Assembly: GCF_016862795.1 (NCBI RefSeq)
Contig: NZ_BONQ01000036.1
Span: forward strand, 61,990-125,989
Origin: Dactylosporangium siamense
Lineage (GTDB): Bacteria; Actinomycetota; Actinomycetes; Mycobacteriales; Micromonosporaceae
Direction of reading: 5' to 3'
DNA: 64,000 nt
The first letter of the stretch is position 1, and each line of letters starts with the position of its first letter. A model generated the notes under the pieces. It worked only from the letters and a program-made list of their open reading frames with translations, was not told where the DNA came from and did no database searches. The position numbers were made by a program, and so were the translations under genes. This document shows positions 35,255-43,365 of this stretch, one piece after another.

Positions 35255-36169
35255 ATGATCGAGGCTGTCGGCCTCACCAAACGGTACGGCGACCGCGTCG
35301 CCGTCGACCAGCTGTCCTTCACGGTGCGACCGGGGCAGGTGACGGGCTTCCTCGGCCCGAACGGCGCCGGGAAGTCCACCACGATGCGGATGATCCTCGG
35401 CCTGGACGCGCCCACCAGCGGCCGCGTCACGGTCAACGGCCGCCCGTTCGCCCGCCTCGACAACCCGATGCTCGCGGTCGGGGCGCTGCTGGACGCGAAG
35501 GCGATCCACGGCGGCCGTAGCGCGTACCACCACCTGCTGTGCCTCGCGCAGACCAACAACCTGCCCCGCCGCCGGGTCGACGAGGTCCTCGACGTCGTCG
35601 GCCTCAGCACGGTCGCCCGCAAGCGGTCGAAGGGCTTCTCGCTCGGCATGGGGCAGCGCCTCGGCATCGCCACGGCCCTGCTCGGCGACCCACAGATCCT
35701 CATGTTCGACGAGCCGGTCAACGGCCTCGATCCCGAGGGCATCCTGTGGATCCGCAACCTGATGAAGTCCCTCGCCGCCGAGGGCCGCACGGTCTTCGTC
35801 TCCAGCCACCTCATGTCCGAGATGGAGCACACCGCCGACCACCTGCTCGTCATCGGCCGGGGCCGCCTGATCGCCGATTGCACGGTCAAGGAGTTCATCG
35901 AGGGCAACTCCGTCCTGGCCACCCGGGTCCGCACCCCCGATGCCCCGGCGTTGGCAGCTCTGGTTTCCGCCGCCGGCGGCACCGTCACCTCCGAGCCCGA
36001 CGGCTCCCTGCTGGTGACCGAACTGCCGATGCGCCGCGTCGGCGACCTCGCGTTCGACAACGGCCTCCGGCTGCACGAGCTCGCCCCGCTGCAGGCGTCG
36101 CTGGAGCAGGCATTCATGGAACTCACCAAGGACAGCGTCGAATACCACGGCTCTCTGGGGGCACAATGA
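35255..36169 (+). CDS. ABC exporter ATP-binding protein (DrrA-like)
   Basis: 304 aa. Walker A GPNGAGKST near residue 37; the Q-loop region is modified (LLDAKAIHGGRSAYHHL). The signature motif is FSLGMGQRLGIATALLGDP, and Walker B is ILMFDEPVNGLDPEGI with the SSHLMSEME switch. The 80-residue C-terminal extension is typical of DrrA/CcmA-type drug or lipid exporters of actinomycetes. Its stop overlaps the start of the permease (ATGA). Confidence 0.93.
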   Translation: MIEAVGLTKRYGDRVAVDQLSFTVRPGQVTGFLGPNGAGKSTTMRMILGLDAPTSGRVTVNGRPFARLDNPMLAVGALLDAKAIHGGRSAYHHLLCLAQTNNLPRRRVDEVLDVVGLSTVARKRSKGFSLGMGQRLGIATALLGDPQILMFDEPVNGLDPEGILWIRNLMKSLAAEGRTVFVSSHLMSEMEHTADHLLVIGRGRLIADCTVKEFIEGNSVLATRVRTPDAPALAALVSAAGGTVTSEPDGSLLVTELPMRRVGDLAFDNGLRLHELAPLQASLEQAFMELTKDSVEYHGSLGAQ

Positions 36170-36975
36170 CCACGCTCACCGCCACCCGCCGCGCCGGCTT
36201 CGACGGCCTGCTGCGCTCCGAGTGGACGAAGCTGCGAACCGTCCGCTCCACCACCTGGTCCCTGGCCGCCATGGCGGCGGTCTCGGTCGGCCTGATGTCC
36301 TTCATCGCCTGGGTCATCATGCGGCAGTGGGACCAGTTCTCCCCCGACGAGCAGGCCATGATGGCCGCCGAACCCCTCCAGATCATCATCGACCAGCCGG
36401 TCTTCATCTCCCAGCTCATCGTCGCGGTCCTCGGCGTCATGGTCGTCTCGGCCGAGTACACGACCGGCATGATCCGCTCCACCCTCCAGGCCCAGCCCCG
36501 CCGCCTGCCGGTCCTGGGCGCGAAGGTCGTGGTCTTCGCGGTCCTCATGTTCGTCGTGGGCGAGCTGCTGAGCTTCGCCGCCTTCTTCGCCGGCCGCTGG
36601 GTCATGTCCGACCACATCACGGTCAACCTCGGCGACCCCGGCATCGCCCGCTCCGTCTTCGGCGCCGGCCTGTTCCTCACCGTCCTGGGCCTGTTCTCCC
36701 TGGCCTTCGGCGCGATCATCCGCCACACCGCGGGCGCCATCACCGGCGTCCTGGGCCTGATCCTCATCGTCTCCAACCTGACGGTCCTGCTCCCCGGCAG
36801 CTGGGGCGACCACGTCCACGCCTGGATGCCCACCAACGCCGGCCAGCTCGTCTTCAAGCCGTCGCTGCCCCCGGACTCCCTGCTGACCCAGTGGCAGGGC
36901 CTGGCCGTCTTCACCGGCTGGACAGCCCTGCTCCTGGTCGTGGCCGCCTACCTGTTCCGCACCCGCGACGCCTGA
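36166..36975 (+). CDS. ABC-2 type permease
   Basis: 269 aa. Begins MTTLTATRRAGFDGLLRSEWTKLRTVRSTTWSL, the usual cytoplasmic SEWTKLRTVRST motif of actinomycete ABC permeases. Six membrane helices follow, including AAMAAVSVGLMSFIAWVIM, ISQLIVAVLGVMVVSAEYTTGMIRSTL and VFGAGLFLTVLGLFSLAFGAIIRHTAGAITGVLGLILIVSNL. With the ATP-binding protein it should form a homodimeric exporter. The substrate is unknown. Confidence 0.92.
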   Translation: MTTLTATRRAGFDGLLRSEWTKLRTVRSTTWSLAAMAAVSVGLMSFIAWVIMRQWDQFSPDEQAMMAAEPLQIIIDQPVFISQLIVAVLGVMVVSAEYTTGMIRSTLQAQPRRLPVLGAKVVVFAVLMFVVGELLSFAAFFAGRWVMSDHITVNLGDPGIARSVFGAGLFLTVLGLFSLAFGAIIRHTAGAITGVLGLILIVSNLTVLLPGSWGDHVHAWMPTNAGQLVFKPSLPPDSLLTQWQGLAVFTGWTALLLVVAAYLFRTRDA

Positions 36976-36986
36976 CCCGCTTCGCC

Positions 36987-37041
36987 CCGGCCCGCGTGAC
37001 CAAGCCGCCGCCCTGACGGCGAGGTTGGTCGCGCGGGCCGG
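36987..37041. terminator. terminator between convergent permease and MMPL genes
   Basis: A 17-bp stem (CCGGCCCGCGTGACCAA with TTGGTCGCGCGGGCCGG, one G-U pair) with a 21-nt loop. No T-tract on either side. Confidence 0.7.
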
Positions 37042-37080
37042 CCTTCCGCAGGTTGCCGGAGCGGCCGCGGCGAACGCCTG

Positions 37081-39195
37081 TCAGGTGCCGGCGCCCACGA
37101 CGGCGGGTTCGGGGTCGGACCTGCCCGCAGGCGGCTGGGGGTCGTGCTGCTTGAAGAGCTTGCTGGGCCACCACATCCATCGACCCACGTCCAGGGTGAG
37201 CGCGGTGACCAGCACCGAACGGACGATCATGGTGTCAAGCAGCACGCCGAACGCCACCGCGAACCCCAGCTGCGCCGCGAACACCAACGGCAGCGATCCC
37301 AGCGCCGCGAAGGTGCCGGCCAGCACCAGACCCGCCGACGTGATCACGCCGCCGGTGGCGGACAGCCCGGTCCGCGCACCGCGCCGGGTGCCGTGCAGCA
37401 GCGCCTCTTCCCGCACCCGGGTCACCAGGAAGATGTTGTAGTCGATGCCCAGGGCGACCAGGAACACGAACACCAGGAGCGGGAAGTTCGCGTCCGCCCC
37501 GGCGAAGTCGAACACGTGGTTGAACATCAGAGCGCTCACGCCGAGGGCCGCTCCGAATGACAGCACCACCGTCGCCATGAGCAGCAGCGGGGCGACGATC
37601 GCCCGCAGCAGCAGCGCGAGGATGCAGAAGACCACGATCAGCACGACGGGGATGATCACCTTGGTGTCGCGGGCGGCTGACCGTTGCGTGTCGAAGGCGA
37701 TCGCCGTGCTGCCGCCGAGCCGGGCATCCGCGCCCTCGATCCGGTGGATCGCGGCTCTGGCCCGCTCGACGGTGCGCATCGCGGCCTCGCTGCCGGGAGC
37801 GTCCTTGAGCGTCCCGAGCACGAGGACCTCACCATCCTTGATCACCGGCGCCGCGACGTCGGCGATCCCTGGAACGCCTGACAGCACGCTCCTGACCTGC
37901 TCCGCCGAGGCGGCCTTGGCCACGACGTAGACAGGGTCGCCCGACCCGGCCGGGAAGTGCCTGGACTGGATCTCCTCGCCGACGACCGCCTGTGGCTCGC
38001 CGGTGAACTGGCCCTTGCCCGGGATCCCATCGGCCTTGAGTCCCGTCACCCCGAGTGTCAGGACGCCGAGGGCGAGCGCGGTGCCGACCCACACGATCCG
38101 CGGCCGGCCGGCGATGACGGTGCCGACCCAGGTCCAGATGCTGCCCTTGACCGTGCCCACCGAGCCGTACGACGGCTTCGCGGGCCAGAAGATCCAGCGG
38201 CCGCAGATGACCAGCAGCGCCGGCATCAGCGTGACCATGGCGAGCAGCCCGACGAGAATGCCGATGGCACAGGCCGGCCCGAGCCCTTTGGTGGAGTTGA
38301 GCGTGGCCAGCAGCAGCACCAGCAGGCTGACAGCGACGGTCGCGGCGCTGGCGATGATCGCCGGGCTGGAGCGGTACAAGGCCTCCGCCATCGCCTCGTG
38401 CCGGTCCTCGTGGCGCCGCAGCTCCTCCCGGTATCGCGAGATGAGCAGGAGCGCATAGTCGGTGGCGGCGCCGAACACCAGGACGGTCAGCACGAGGCTG
38501 GTCTGCGTGTTGACGGTGAGCCCGGCATGCTTCGCCAGCATGTAGATCACGGCTTCCGCCATGACCAGGGCGCCACCCGCGGACAGCAGCGGCAGCAGTG
38601 GCAGCAGCGGGCTGCGGTAGGTGAGCAGCAGGATGACGACCACCACCACTGCGGTGATCATCCCGAGGGCACCACTGCCTCCGAAGGCTGTGATCGAGTC
38701 GGATGCGTAACCCGCCGGTCCGGTGACGTGGAACCCGAGACCGTCGGCGTGCTGTTCGCCGATCCTGGTCATCGCCTCAACGACCTTGTGAGCCCCGGCC
38801 CAGCCCTCGTCACCGTCGTCGACCTGGACCACGGTCTGGATGGCCTTGCCGTCCTGGGCCCGCAACGGGCCCTGGGGCTGCCCCACGACCTTGTCGATGC
38901 GCTTGAAGGCTTCGATGTCAGCCTGCGCCTTGGCCATGTCGGCAGGTGTGACACCCTCCGGCCGGTCGTAGATCACGATCGCTGGCAGGGTCTCGGCGGG
39001 CTGGAACTTCCTGGCCTGGTCGATGACCTTGGTCGCCTCCGCGTCGCTGGGCAGCCAGGCCGAATTGTCGTTCTTCTCGACGTCGCCCAGCTTGCCGGCC
39101 AGCATGAGCGCCGGCACCAACAGGACGATCCAGACGGCCAGGACGGCCCACTTCGCAATCCTGCCACTGGGCAGGGTCATGACTTTTCGCAACAT
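37081..39195 (-). CDS. MMPL-family RND transporter
   Basis: 704 aa with two halves, each having an N-terminal helix, a periplasmic domain and five helices. Signature blocks: ITAVVVVVILLLTYRSPLLPLLPLL, VFGAATDYALLLISRYREELRRHEDR (the ADY motif used in proton transfer) and, in the second half, VFLVALGIDYNIFLVTRVREEALLHGTRRG. ATG 39195 has AGGAA upstream. MMPL proteins export lipids, siderophores or drugs by proton motive force. The ECF41 sigma gene lies 132 nt upstream on the same strand, which suggests stress-linked expression. Confidence 0.92.
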   Translation of the reverse strand: MLRKVMTLPSGRIAKWAVLAVWIVLLVPALMLAGKLGDVEKNDNSAWLPSDAEATKVIDQARKFQPAETLPAIVIYDRPEGVTPADMAKAQADIEAFKRIDKVVGQPQGPLRAQDGKAIQTVVQVDDGDEGWAGAHKVVEAMTRIGEQHADGLGFHVTGPAGYASDSITAFGGSGALGMITAVVVVVILLLTYRSPLLPLLPLLSAGGALVMAEAVIYMLAKHAGLTVNTQTSLVLTVLVFGAATDYALLLISRYREELRRHEDRHEAMAEALYRSSPAIIASAATVAVSLLVLLLATLNSTKGLGPACAIGILVGLLAMVTLMPALLVICGRWIFWPAKPSYGSVGTVKGSIWTWVGTVIAGRPRIVWVGTALALGVLTLGVTGLKADGIPGKGQFTGEPQAVVGEEIQSRHFPAGSGDPVYVVAKAASAEQVRSVLSGVPGIADVAAPVIKDGEVLVLGTLKDAPGSEAAMRTVERARAAIHRIEGADARLGGSTAIAFDTQRSAARDTKVIIPVVLIVVFCILALLLRAIVAPLLLMATVVLSFGAALGVSALMFNHVFDFAGADANFPLLVFVFLVALGIDYNIFLVTRVREEALLHGTRRGARTGLSATGGVITSAGLVLAGTFAALGSLPLVFAAQLGFAVAFGVLLDTMIVRSVLVTALTLDVGRWMWWPSKLFKQHDPQPPAGRSDPEPAVVGAGT

Positions 39196-39327
39196 GGAGA
39201 TTCCTCAGTGTCCAGTCGACGTGGGAGAGCTTGCCGGGATTGATGACGGCGGAGATCCGCACACTTTTGGGGGCGAGAGCGACGACGGCGAAGGGTGCCG
39301 TCGACGGCGCCAGGGCCTGCGGGCCCA

Positions 39328-40221
39328 TTACCGGCTGATCTGACGCCGGACCGTCATCGCGACGAGCTTGTCCGGATTGCGGACGGCGTAGAAGTTGGTG
39401 ATCTTCCCGTCGATGATCTCGATCAGGAGGACACCTTCGGCACGATCGCCGAGGTGCGCGACCATCGCGGGACCGTTGTTGCAGTTGACCATCTGGATCC
39501 GCATACCCGGCGTCCGCCCGCCGGTGCGGAAGAGGTCGATGAGGAGGCCGGCCACCTTCTGCGCGCCCACCACCGGCGAACGCGCCGCAGTGGCCTTGCC
39601 ACCGCTGTCGGCGGTCCAGGTGACGTTCGGCGCGAGCAGGGACAGCAGCCCGGCCATGTCCCCGGTGACCGACGCGGTCCTGAACCGCTCGGTGATCTGC
39701 ACGGTCTCCGCGGCGTCGACGGGCTGGAACCGCCTGCGTCGCGCCTGCACGTGCTCGCGGGAGCGGTGCGCCACCTGATGCACCGTCGTCACGGATTTGC
39801 CCACCGCTGCGGCGATCTCGTCATAGCCGAAGCCGAACACCTCGCGCAGCACGAACACCGCACGCTCATCGGGGGTGAGCGTTTCGAGCAGCACGAGCAT
39901 CGCCATCGACACCGACTCGGCGAGCACCACATCGGCCGAGGGGTCGGTGTCGTCGAGCAGCAGCGGTTCGGGCAGCCACGGGCCTACGTAGTCCTCCCGA
40001 CGGCGCGCACTCGCCCGCAACGCGTTGAGCGTCTGACGGGTCACCAGCCGGGCCAGATACGACCTGGTGTCCCGCACCGTCGCAAGGTCCACCTCGGCCC
40101 ACCGCAGATAGCTGTCCTGCAGCACGTCGTCGGATTCGGTGGCCGAGCCGAGGATCTCGTAGACGATCGTGAACAGTAACGGCCGCAACAGGGTGAATCG
40201 CTCGGCATGCTGCTCAGTCAT
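39328..40221 (-). CDS. ECF41-family RNA polymerase sigma factor (SigJ-like)
   Basis: 297 aa from ATG 40221. Sigma region 2 (FTIVYEILGSATESDDVLQDSYLRWAEVDLATVRDTRSYLARLVTRQTLNALR) and region 4 (LTPDERAVFVLREVFGFGYDEIAAAVGKSVTTVHQVAHRSREHVQAR) flank the ECF41 linker motif WLPEPL. The C-terminal ~110 residues are a SnoaL-like domain ending DGKITNFYAVRNPDKL, whose NPDKL motif is diagnostic and acts as a built-in regulator in this family. ECF41 genes usually neighbour an oxidoreductase or decarboxylase (COE) gene; here the visible neighbour is an MMPL transporter instead. Confidence 0.94.
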   Translation of the reverse strand: MTEQHAERFTLLRPLLFTIVYEILGSATESDDVLQDSYLRWAEVDLATVRDTRSYLARLVTRQTLNALRASARRREDYVGPWLPEPLLLDDTDPSADVVLAESVSMAMLVLLETLTPDERAVFVLREVFGFGYDEIAAAVGKSVTTVHQVAHRSREHVQARRRRFQPVDAAETVQITERFRTASVTGDMAGLLSLLAPNVTWTADSGGKATAARSPVVGAQKVAGLLIDLFRTGGRTPGMRIQMVNCNNGPAMVAHLGDRAEGVLLIEIIDGKITNFYAVRNPDKLVAMTVRRQISR

Positions 40222-40229
40222 GCCCCCAA

Positions 40230-40256
40230 GACACCGGGGAGCGCCGAGACCTGACA
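40230..40256 (-). promoter_or_regulatory. candidate ECF41-type autoregulated promoter
   Basis: Reading toward the sigma gene there is TGTCAGG-N16-TGTC, close to the ECF41 promoter form TGTCACA-N16-CGTC. The ATG lies 9 nt after the -10 element, so the transcript would have almost no leader. Confidence 0.5.
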
Positions 40257-40313
40257 CTACGTGACGCGCATCACCCCACAGCCGTACGCGCTCGTGTCGG
40301 AAGCGTCGTCAGG

Positions 40314-40577
40314 TCAGGTGAGCCAGGTGTAGACGTTCCAGGTGATGCCAGCGACCGCGGCGAGAGCGAGGGCGCCCAGGTAGGTCAGGACGAGGCGGGT
40401 GTCGCGCAGGACGCATTTGGAGTGGGTCAGGCCCTGGCGGCGGGCCCGCACGTAGCCGGCGAAGCCCAGCACCGCGAAGCCCAGCAGCGCGACCGGGCCC
40501 AGCAGCCAGGCGAGGGCGGCGATCGTCGCGTACACGCACAGGCGCAGCGGGTCGTACGGCTGCGGGGTGGATGTCAC
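40314..40577 (-). CDS. Small membrane protein, last gene of the Lgt-like/radical SAM operon
   Basis: 87 aa from GTG 40577, overlapping the radical SAM stop by 4 nt (GTGA). Three hydrophobic stretches: LCVYATIAALAWLLGPVALLGFAVLGFAGYV (probably two helices) and LVLTYLGALALAAVAGITWNVYTWL, separated by a basic loop RARRQGLTHSKCVLRDTR. No family recognised. The tight overlap argues for a product working with the upstream enzymes at the membrane. Confidence 0.75.
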   Translation of the reverse strand: MTSTPQPYDPLRLCVYATIAALAWLLGPVALLGFAVLGFAGYVRARRQGLTHSKCVLRDTRLVLTYLGALALAAVAGITWNVYTWLT

Positions 40578-42121
40578 AGCAGCGCTCTGGGGAGGCGCTG
40601 GGCGGACAGGGCGGGCCAGGCCTGGACGGCGCAGAAGGGGGCGCACTGGTGGGCCGACTCGGAGGAGACGGTGGCGACGTGGACGCAGCACTGCAGGAGG
40701 CGTTCCTCGATCATCGTGGCCATGTCCATGAACGGCTTGACCGTGATGCGTTTGACGCGTTCGCCGAGCATCTTGCGCAGCCGGTTGCGGCCGCCGGGCA
40801 GCGACGAGGAGACCAGCGTGGTCAGGGTCGAGATGCCCAGGTCGCAGTTCTCGCAGATGTCGCGCCACAGCGAGCCGACGTCGGGGTGCGACAGCGACGA
40901 CTGCTCCGACAGCAGGCCGAGCAGGGAGTCCTTGACGGCGGTCCGCAGGGCGAGGGGCAGTTGCACGTCGGCGATGCGGTTGGCGACCAGGTCGGGTTCG
41001 AGGTCCAGAAACGTGAGCAGGCGGTCGTGGCCGATGAGCTTGGTCATCGACTGCCACTCGCCGGCGTCGTCGCGCAGCAGGTACCCCACCGAGCAGCAGT
41101 GCGGGTGCGAGCACGGCAGCGCGGTCAGGTCGCGCCAGGTGACCTGGTCGGCGGTCTGCGGGCCGAGGCGGGCCAGGACGCCGGTGTGAGTGAGCCGGTC
41201 GAGGGGGTCGATCGCACCCGAACGGCCCGAGCCGAACTGCGGTTGCAGCGAGACGCCGCCGACGTACGGGGTGTCGAGGGCCCGTTTCACGACGGCACCG
41301 ATCTCGTCGTCGTTGACGCCGAGGGCGCAGGTCATCGTGAGGGTGGTGAAGATGCCGCGGGACGAGAGGCGGTCGATCGCCTGGTCCTTGAGGCGGCGCA
41401 GGTCGGCGCCGCGGTGGTGGCGGGCGGCGCGTTCGGTGACGCCGTCGTACTGCAGGTAGACCTCGACCCGCTCGCGGTGCTCGGTCAGCAGGTCCAGCAG
41501 CGCGTCGTCGCGGGCGATCCTCACCCCGTTGGAGTTGACCAGGACGCGGACCACGTTGCGGGCGGAGACCTCCCGCAGCAGCTCCGGCAGGTGCGGATAC
41601 AGGGTGGGCTCGCCGCCGGACAGCATGAGCACGTCGATGCGGCCGTTCTCGCGGGACAGCTTGGTGTCGACGCTGCGGAGAATCTCGGCGAGGGGCACGA
41701 CACCCTCGATCGCCGGGGACGAGTCGGTGAAGCACGTGGGGCAGCGCAGGTTGCAGCTGTCGGTGAGGTCGGTGAGCAGGATGCAGGTGTGCTGGGTCTG
41801 CATCTCCGGCAGCCCGGCCAGGTACGCCGACGGCACGGGCGCGAAGTTTCCGGCGAGGTCCGGCACGTGGGTCTTCGTCGGGGCGGTCCACTGCTCCAGG
41901 TACCGCAGGATCTCCGGCGACTCGTCGTAGAGCGTGCGGACGAGGCCGTGCGATGGGCAGCCGCGCTCCAGCCAGATCCGGCCGTCGCGTTCGGCGAGCC
42001 AGCCCGACAGCCGCTGCACCGTCTCCAGTGGACGGTCCGGCTGCTCGTCGTGGCAGTGCGGGCAGAAGGCGTTGACGTACCGATGGATCCGGTCGCCTCT
42101 CAGCTGCATGCCGTTGCTCAC
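40574..42121 (-). CDS. Radical SAM enzyme of the Tes/MJ0619 (membrane-spanning lipid synthase-like) group
   Basis: 515 aa from GTG 42121, overlapping the previous stop by 4 nt. The N-terminus carries a metal-knuckle pattern (NAFCPHC ... GCPSHG), then the radical SAM motif CNLRCPTCF within LLTDLTDSCNLRCPTCF near residue 125, followed by VLMLSGGEPTLYPHL (GGE motif). Further Cys clusters follow: LPCSHPHCCSVGYLL, ICENCDLG and, at the C-terminus, LLQCCVHVATVSSESAHQCAPFC. This combination of N-terminal CxxC/CPxHG, CxxxCxxC and PCSHPxC matches the family of the archaeal tetraether lipid synthase Tes. It probably acts on lipid or another hydrophobic substrate; the reaction is not known. Confidence 0.85.
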   Translation of the reverse strand: MSNGMQLRGDRIHRYVNAFCPHCHDEQPDRPLETVQRLSGWLAERDGRIWLERGCPSHGLVRTLYDESPEILRYLEQWTAPTKTHVPDLAGNFAPVPSAYLAGLPEMQTQHTCILLTDLTDSCNLRCPTCFTDSSPAIEGVVPLAEILRSVDTKLSRENGRIDVLMLSGGEPTLYPHLPELLREVSARNVVRVLVNSNGVRIARDDALLDLLTEHRERVEVYLQYDGVTERAARHHRGADLRRLKDQAIDRLSSRGIFTTLTMTCALGVNDDEIGAVVKRALDTPYVGGVSLQPQFGSGRSGAIDPLDRLTHTGVLARLGPQTADQVTWRDLTALPCSHPHCCSVGYLLRDDAGEWQSMTKLIGHDRLLTFLDLEPDLVANRIADVQLPLALRTAVKDSLLGLLSEQSSLSHPDVGSLWRDICENCDLGISTLTTLVSSSLPGGRNRLRKMLGERVKRITVKPFMDMATMIEERLLQCCVHVATVSSESAHQCAPFCAVQAWPALSAQRLPRALL

Positions 42122-42510
42122 GACGCCCCCGTGTTGGCGTTGACGATCGCGATGCAGACCCCGATCCCGGCGACCGGGAAGACGATGACGCTGACCGCCC
42201 AGCCGATGAGGATGCCGAGGCCGAGACCCCGGTCCCGGCGGGCGATCCAGACGATGCCGATCACCAGGCAGGCGACGAACAGCACCAGTTGCAGCAGCAG
42301 CTCAAGGTAGACGCCGAACAGCGCGTTCTCGCTGTTGTCCGTGGAGGCGAGCGCGATCGTCACCAGCACGCCGATGCCGATCGCGAGGACCTGGGCGCCG
42401 GCCGCGATGCCCAGGCCGGCGGCGACCTTACGGCCGCGGATCGGGCGCTCCTGCCCGTTCGGGGGCGGCGGGGACGGCACGGTCCAGCCCGAGTTGGGTG
42501 GCATCGTCAT
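42118..42510 (-). CDS. Small two/three-helix membrane protein in the Lgt-like/radical SAM operon
   Basis: 130 aa. A Pro-rich cytoplasmic start (PPNSGWTVPSPPPPNGQ) and a basic stretch (RPIRGRKV) precede helices VAAGLGIAAGAQVLAIGIGVLVTIALA, FGVYLELLLQLVLFVACLVIGIVWIA and LGLGILIGWAVSVIVFPVAGIGVCIAIV. It overlaps both neighbours by 4 nt (ATGA upstream, GTGA downstream), so translation is coupled along the operon. It resembles generic DUF4190-like actinobacterial membrane proteins; no function recognised. Confidence 0.75.
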   Translation of the reverse strand: MTMPPNSGWTVPSPPPPNGQERPIRGRKVAAGLGIAAGAQVLAIGIGVLVTIALASTDNSENALFGVYLELLLQLVLFVACLVIGIVWIARRDRGLGLGILIGWAVSVIVFPVAGIGVCIAIVNANTGAS

Positions 42511-43274
42511 GCGGCCACGGCTTCCTTCCGTCTCACCAGATCACTCACCAGGCCCGCCACGATGAGCGGCAGGCACGCGAGGAGGAACAGCTGCGGCCGG
42601 GTCAGCCCGTGCCACACCACCTCGTTGCCCCGCACGAACTCCACCACGAAACGGAACGCGGCGTAAGCGGCAAGATAGATTTTGAACAGCGCGCCCGGCG
42701 CGGTGACCTTCGTCCGGAGCGCCAGCAGCGCGCCGAACGCGACCACGTGGAACAGGATCTCGTAGCCGAAGGATGGGTGCAGCGGCACACCGGCGACGGT
42801 GTGCAGCGCCTCGGCCTGCGCCGCGTTCAGCGTGACGCCCCACGGCAGGTCCGTCGGGGTGCCGGGCGGTTCGGCGAGGAGGCAGCCGAGCCGGCCGATC
42901 GCCATCCCGGCGGCGACCGCTGGCGCGAAGAGGTCCCCGGTCCGCCACGGATAGCCGGACACCTTCTTCGCCACGATCGCGCCCACGTAGGCGCCGACGA
43001 GGCCGGACAGGATGCTGCGGTTGCCGTAGGCCCACTGCTCCACCAGCGTCGCGTTGTCCCTCGGGTCGAGGTGCTGCGCCCAGGTGCCCAGCCGGGCGAA
43101 GAGGGCGCCGCCGACGAGGGCGCCGGCCAGCACGTACCAGAGCCGGTCGTCCTGCGCGCGGCGGCGGCGGACCTCCCACAGGAACACCAGGGCGGCGACC
43201 CCGATGCCGAGCGCGACGCACACGTCGTGGGTCAGGATCGCCACCGGACCGAGCTTCGCGATGACCGGGTGCAC
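42507..43274 (-). CDS. Divergent prolipoprotein diacylglyceryl transferase (Lgt) homologue
   Basis: 255 aa, seven predicted helices. Lgt moves diacylglycerol from phosphatidylglycerol to lipoprotein cysteines. Family features kept: GARLFAR-like LFARLGTWAQH, SGLVGAYVGA in place of the HGGLxG loop, GRLGCLLAE where true Lgt has GRxGNFxNGE, LHPSFGYEILFH and YAAFRFVVEFVRGNE (Tyr, Arg and Glu of the headgroup site). The essential Asn of GRxGN is Cys, and the His of HGG is absent, so ordinary lipoprotein modification is doubtful. First gene of the four-gene operon; start GTG 43274. Confidence 0.8.
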   Translation of the reverse strand: MHPVIAKLGPVAILTHDVCVALGIGVAALVFLWEVRRRRAQDDRLWYVLAGALVGGALFARLGTWAQHLDPRDNATLVEQWAYGNRSILSGLVGAYVGAIVAKKVSGYPWRTGDLFAPAVAAGMAIGRLGCLLAEPPGTPTDLPWGVTLNAAQAEALHTVAGVPLHPSFGYEILFHVVAFGALLALRTKVTAPGALFKIYLAAYAAFRFVVEFVRGNEVVWHGLTRPQLFLLACLPLIVAGLVSDLVRRKEAVAA

Positions 43275-43306
43275 GATTGCGCAGCTTAGTGCGGCACCGC
43301 CGGGTT

Positions 43307-43322
43307 CTGTGAAGATTCACAG
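43307..43322. promoter_or_regulatory. palindrome between the Lgt-like operon and the EEP gene
   Basis: CTGTGAA-GA-TTCACAG is a perfect inverted repeat in the 91-nt divergent gap. It is a candidate operator for one or both transcripts. Confidence 0.55.
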
Positions 43323-43365
43323 CAGGGGGCGGGCCGGCGGACCCCGGTCCCCTACCCTTGGCGGG

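Noticed and set aside
40314..41891. 1.6-kb frame overlapping the radical SAM gene on the same strand
   Set aside because: Only its last 87 codons, after the radical SAM stop, look like protein (membrane helices); the rest is an Arg/Pro-rich out-of-frame reading.
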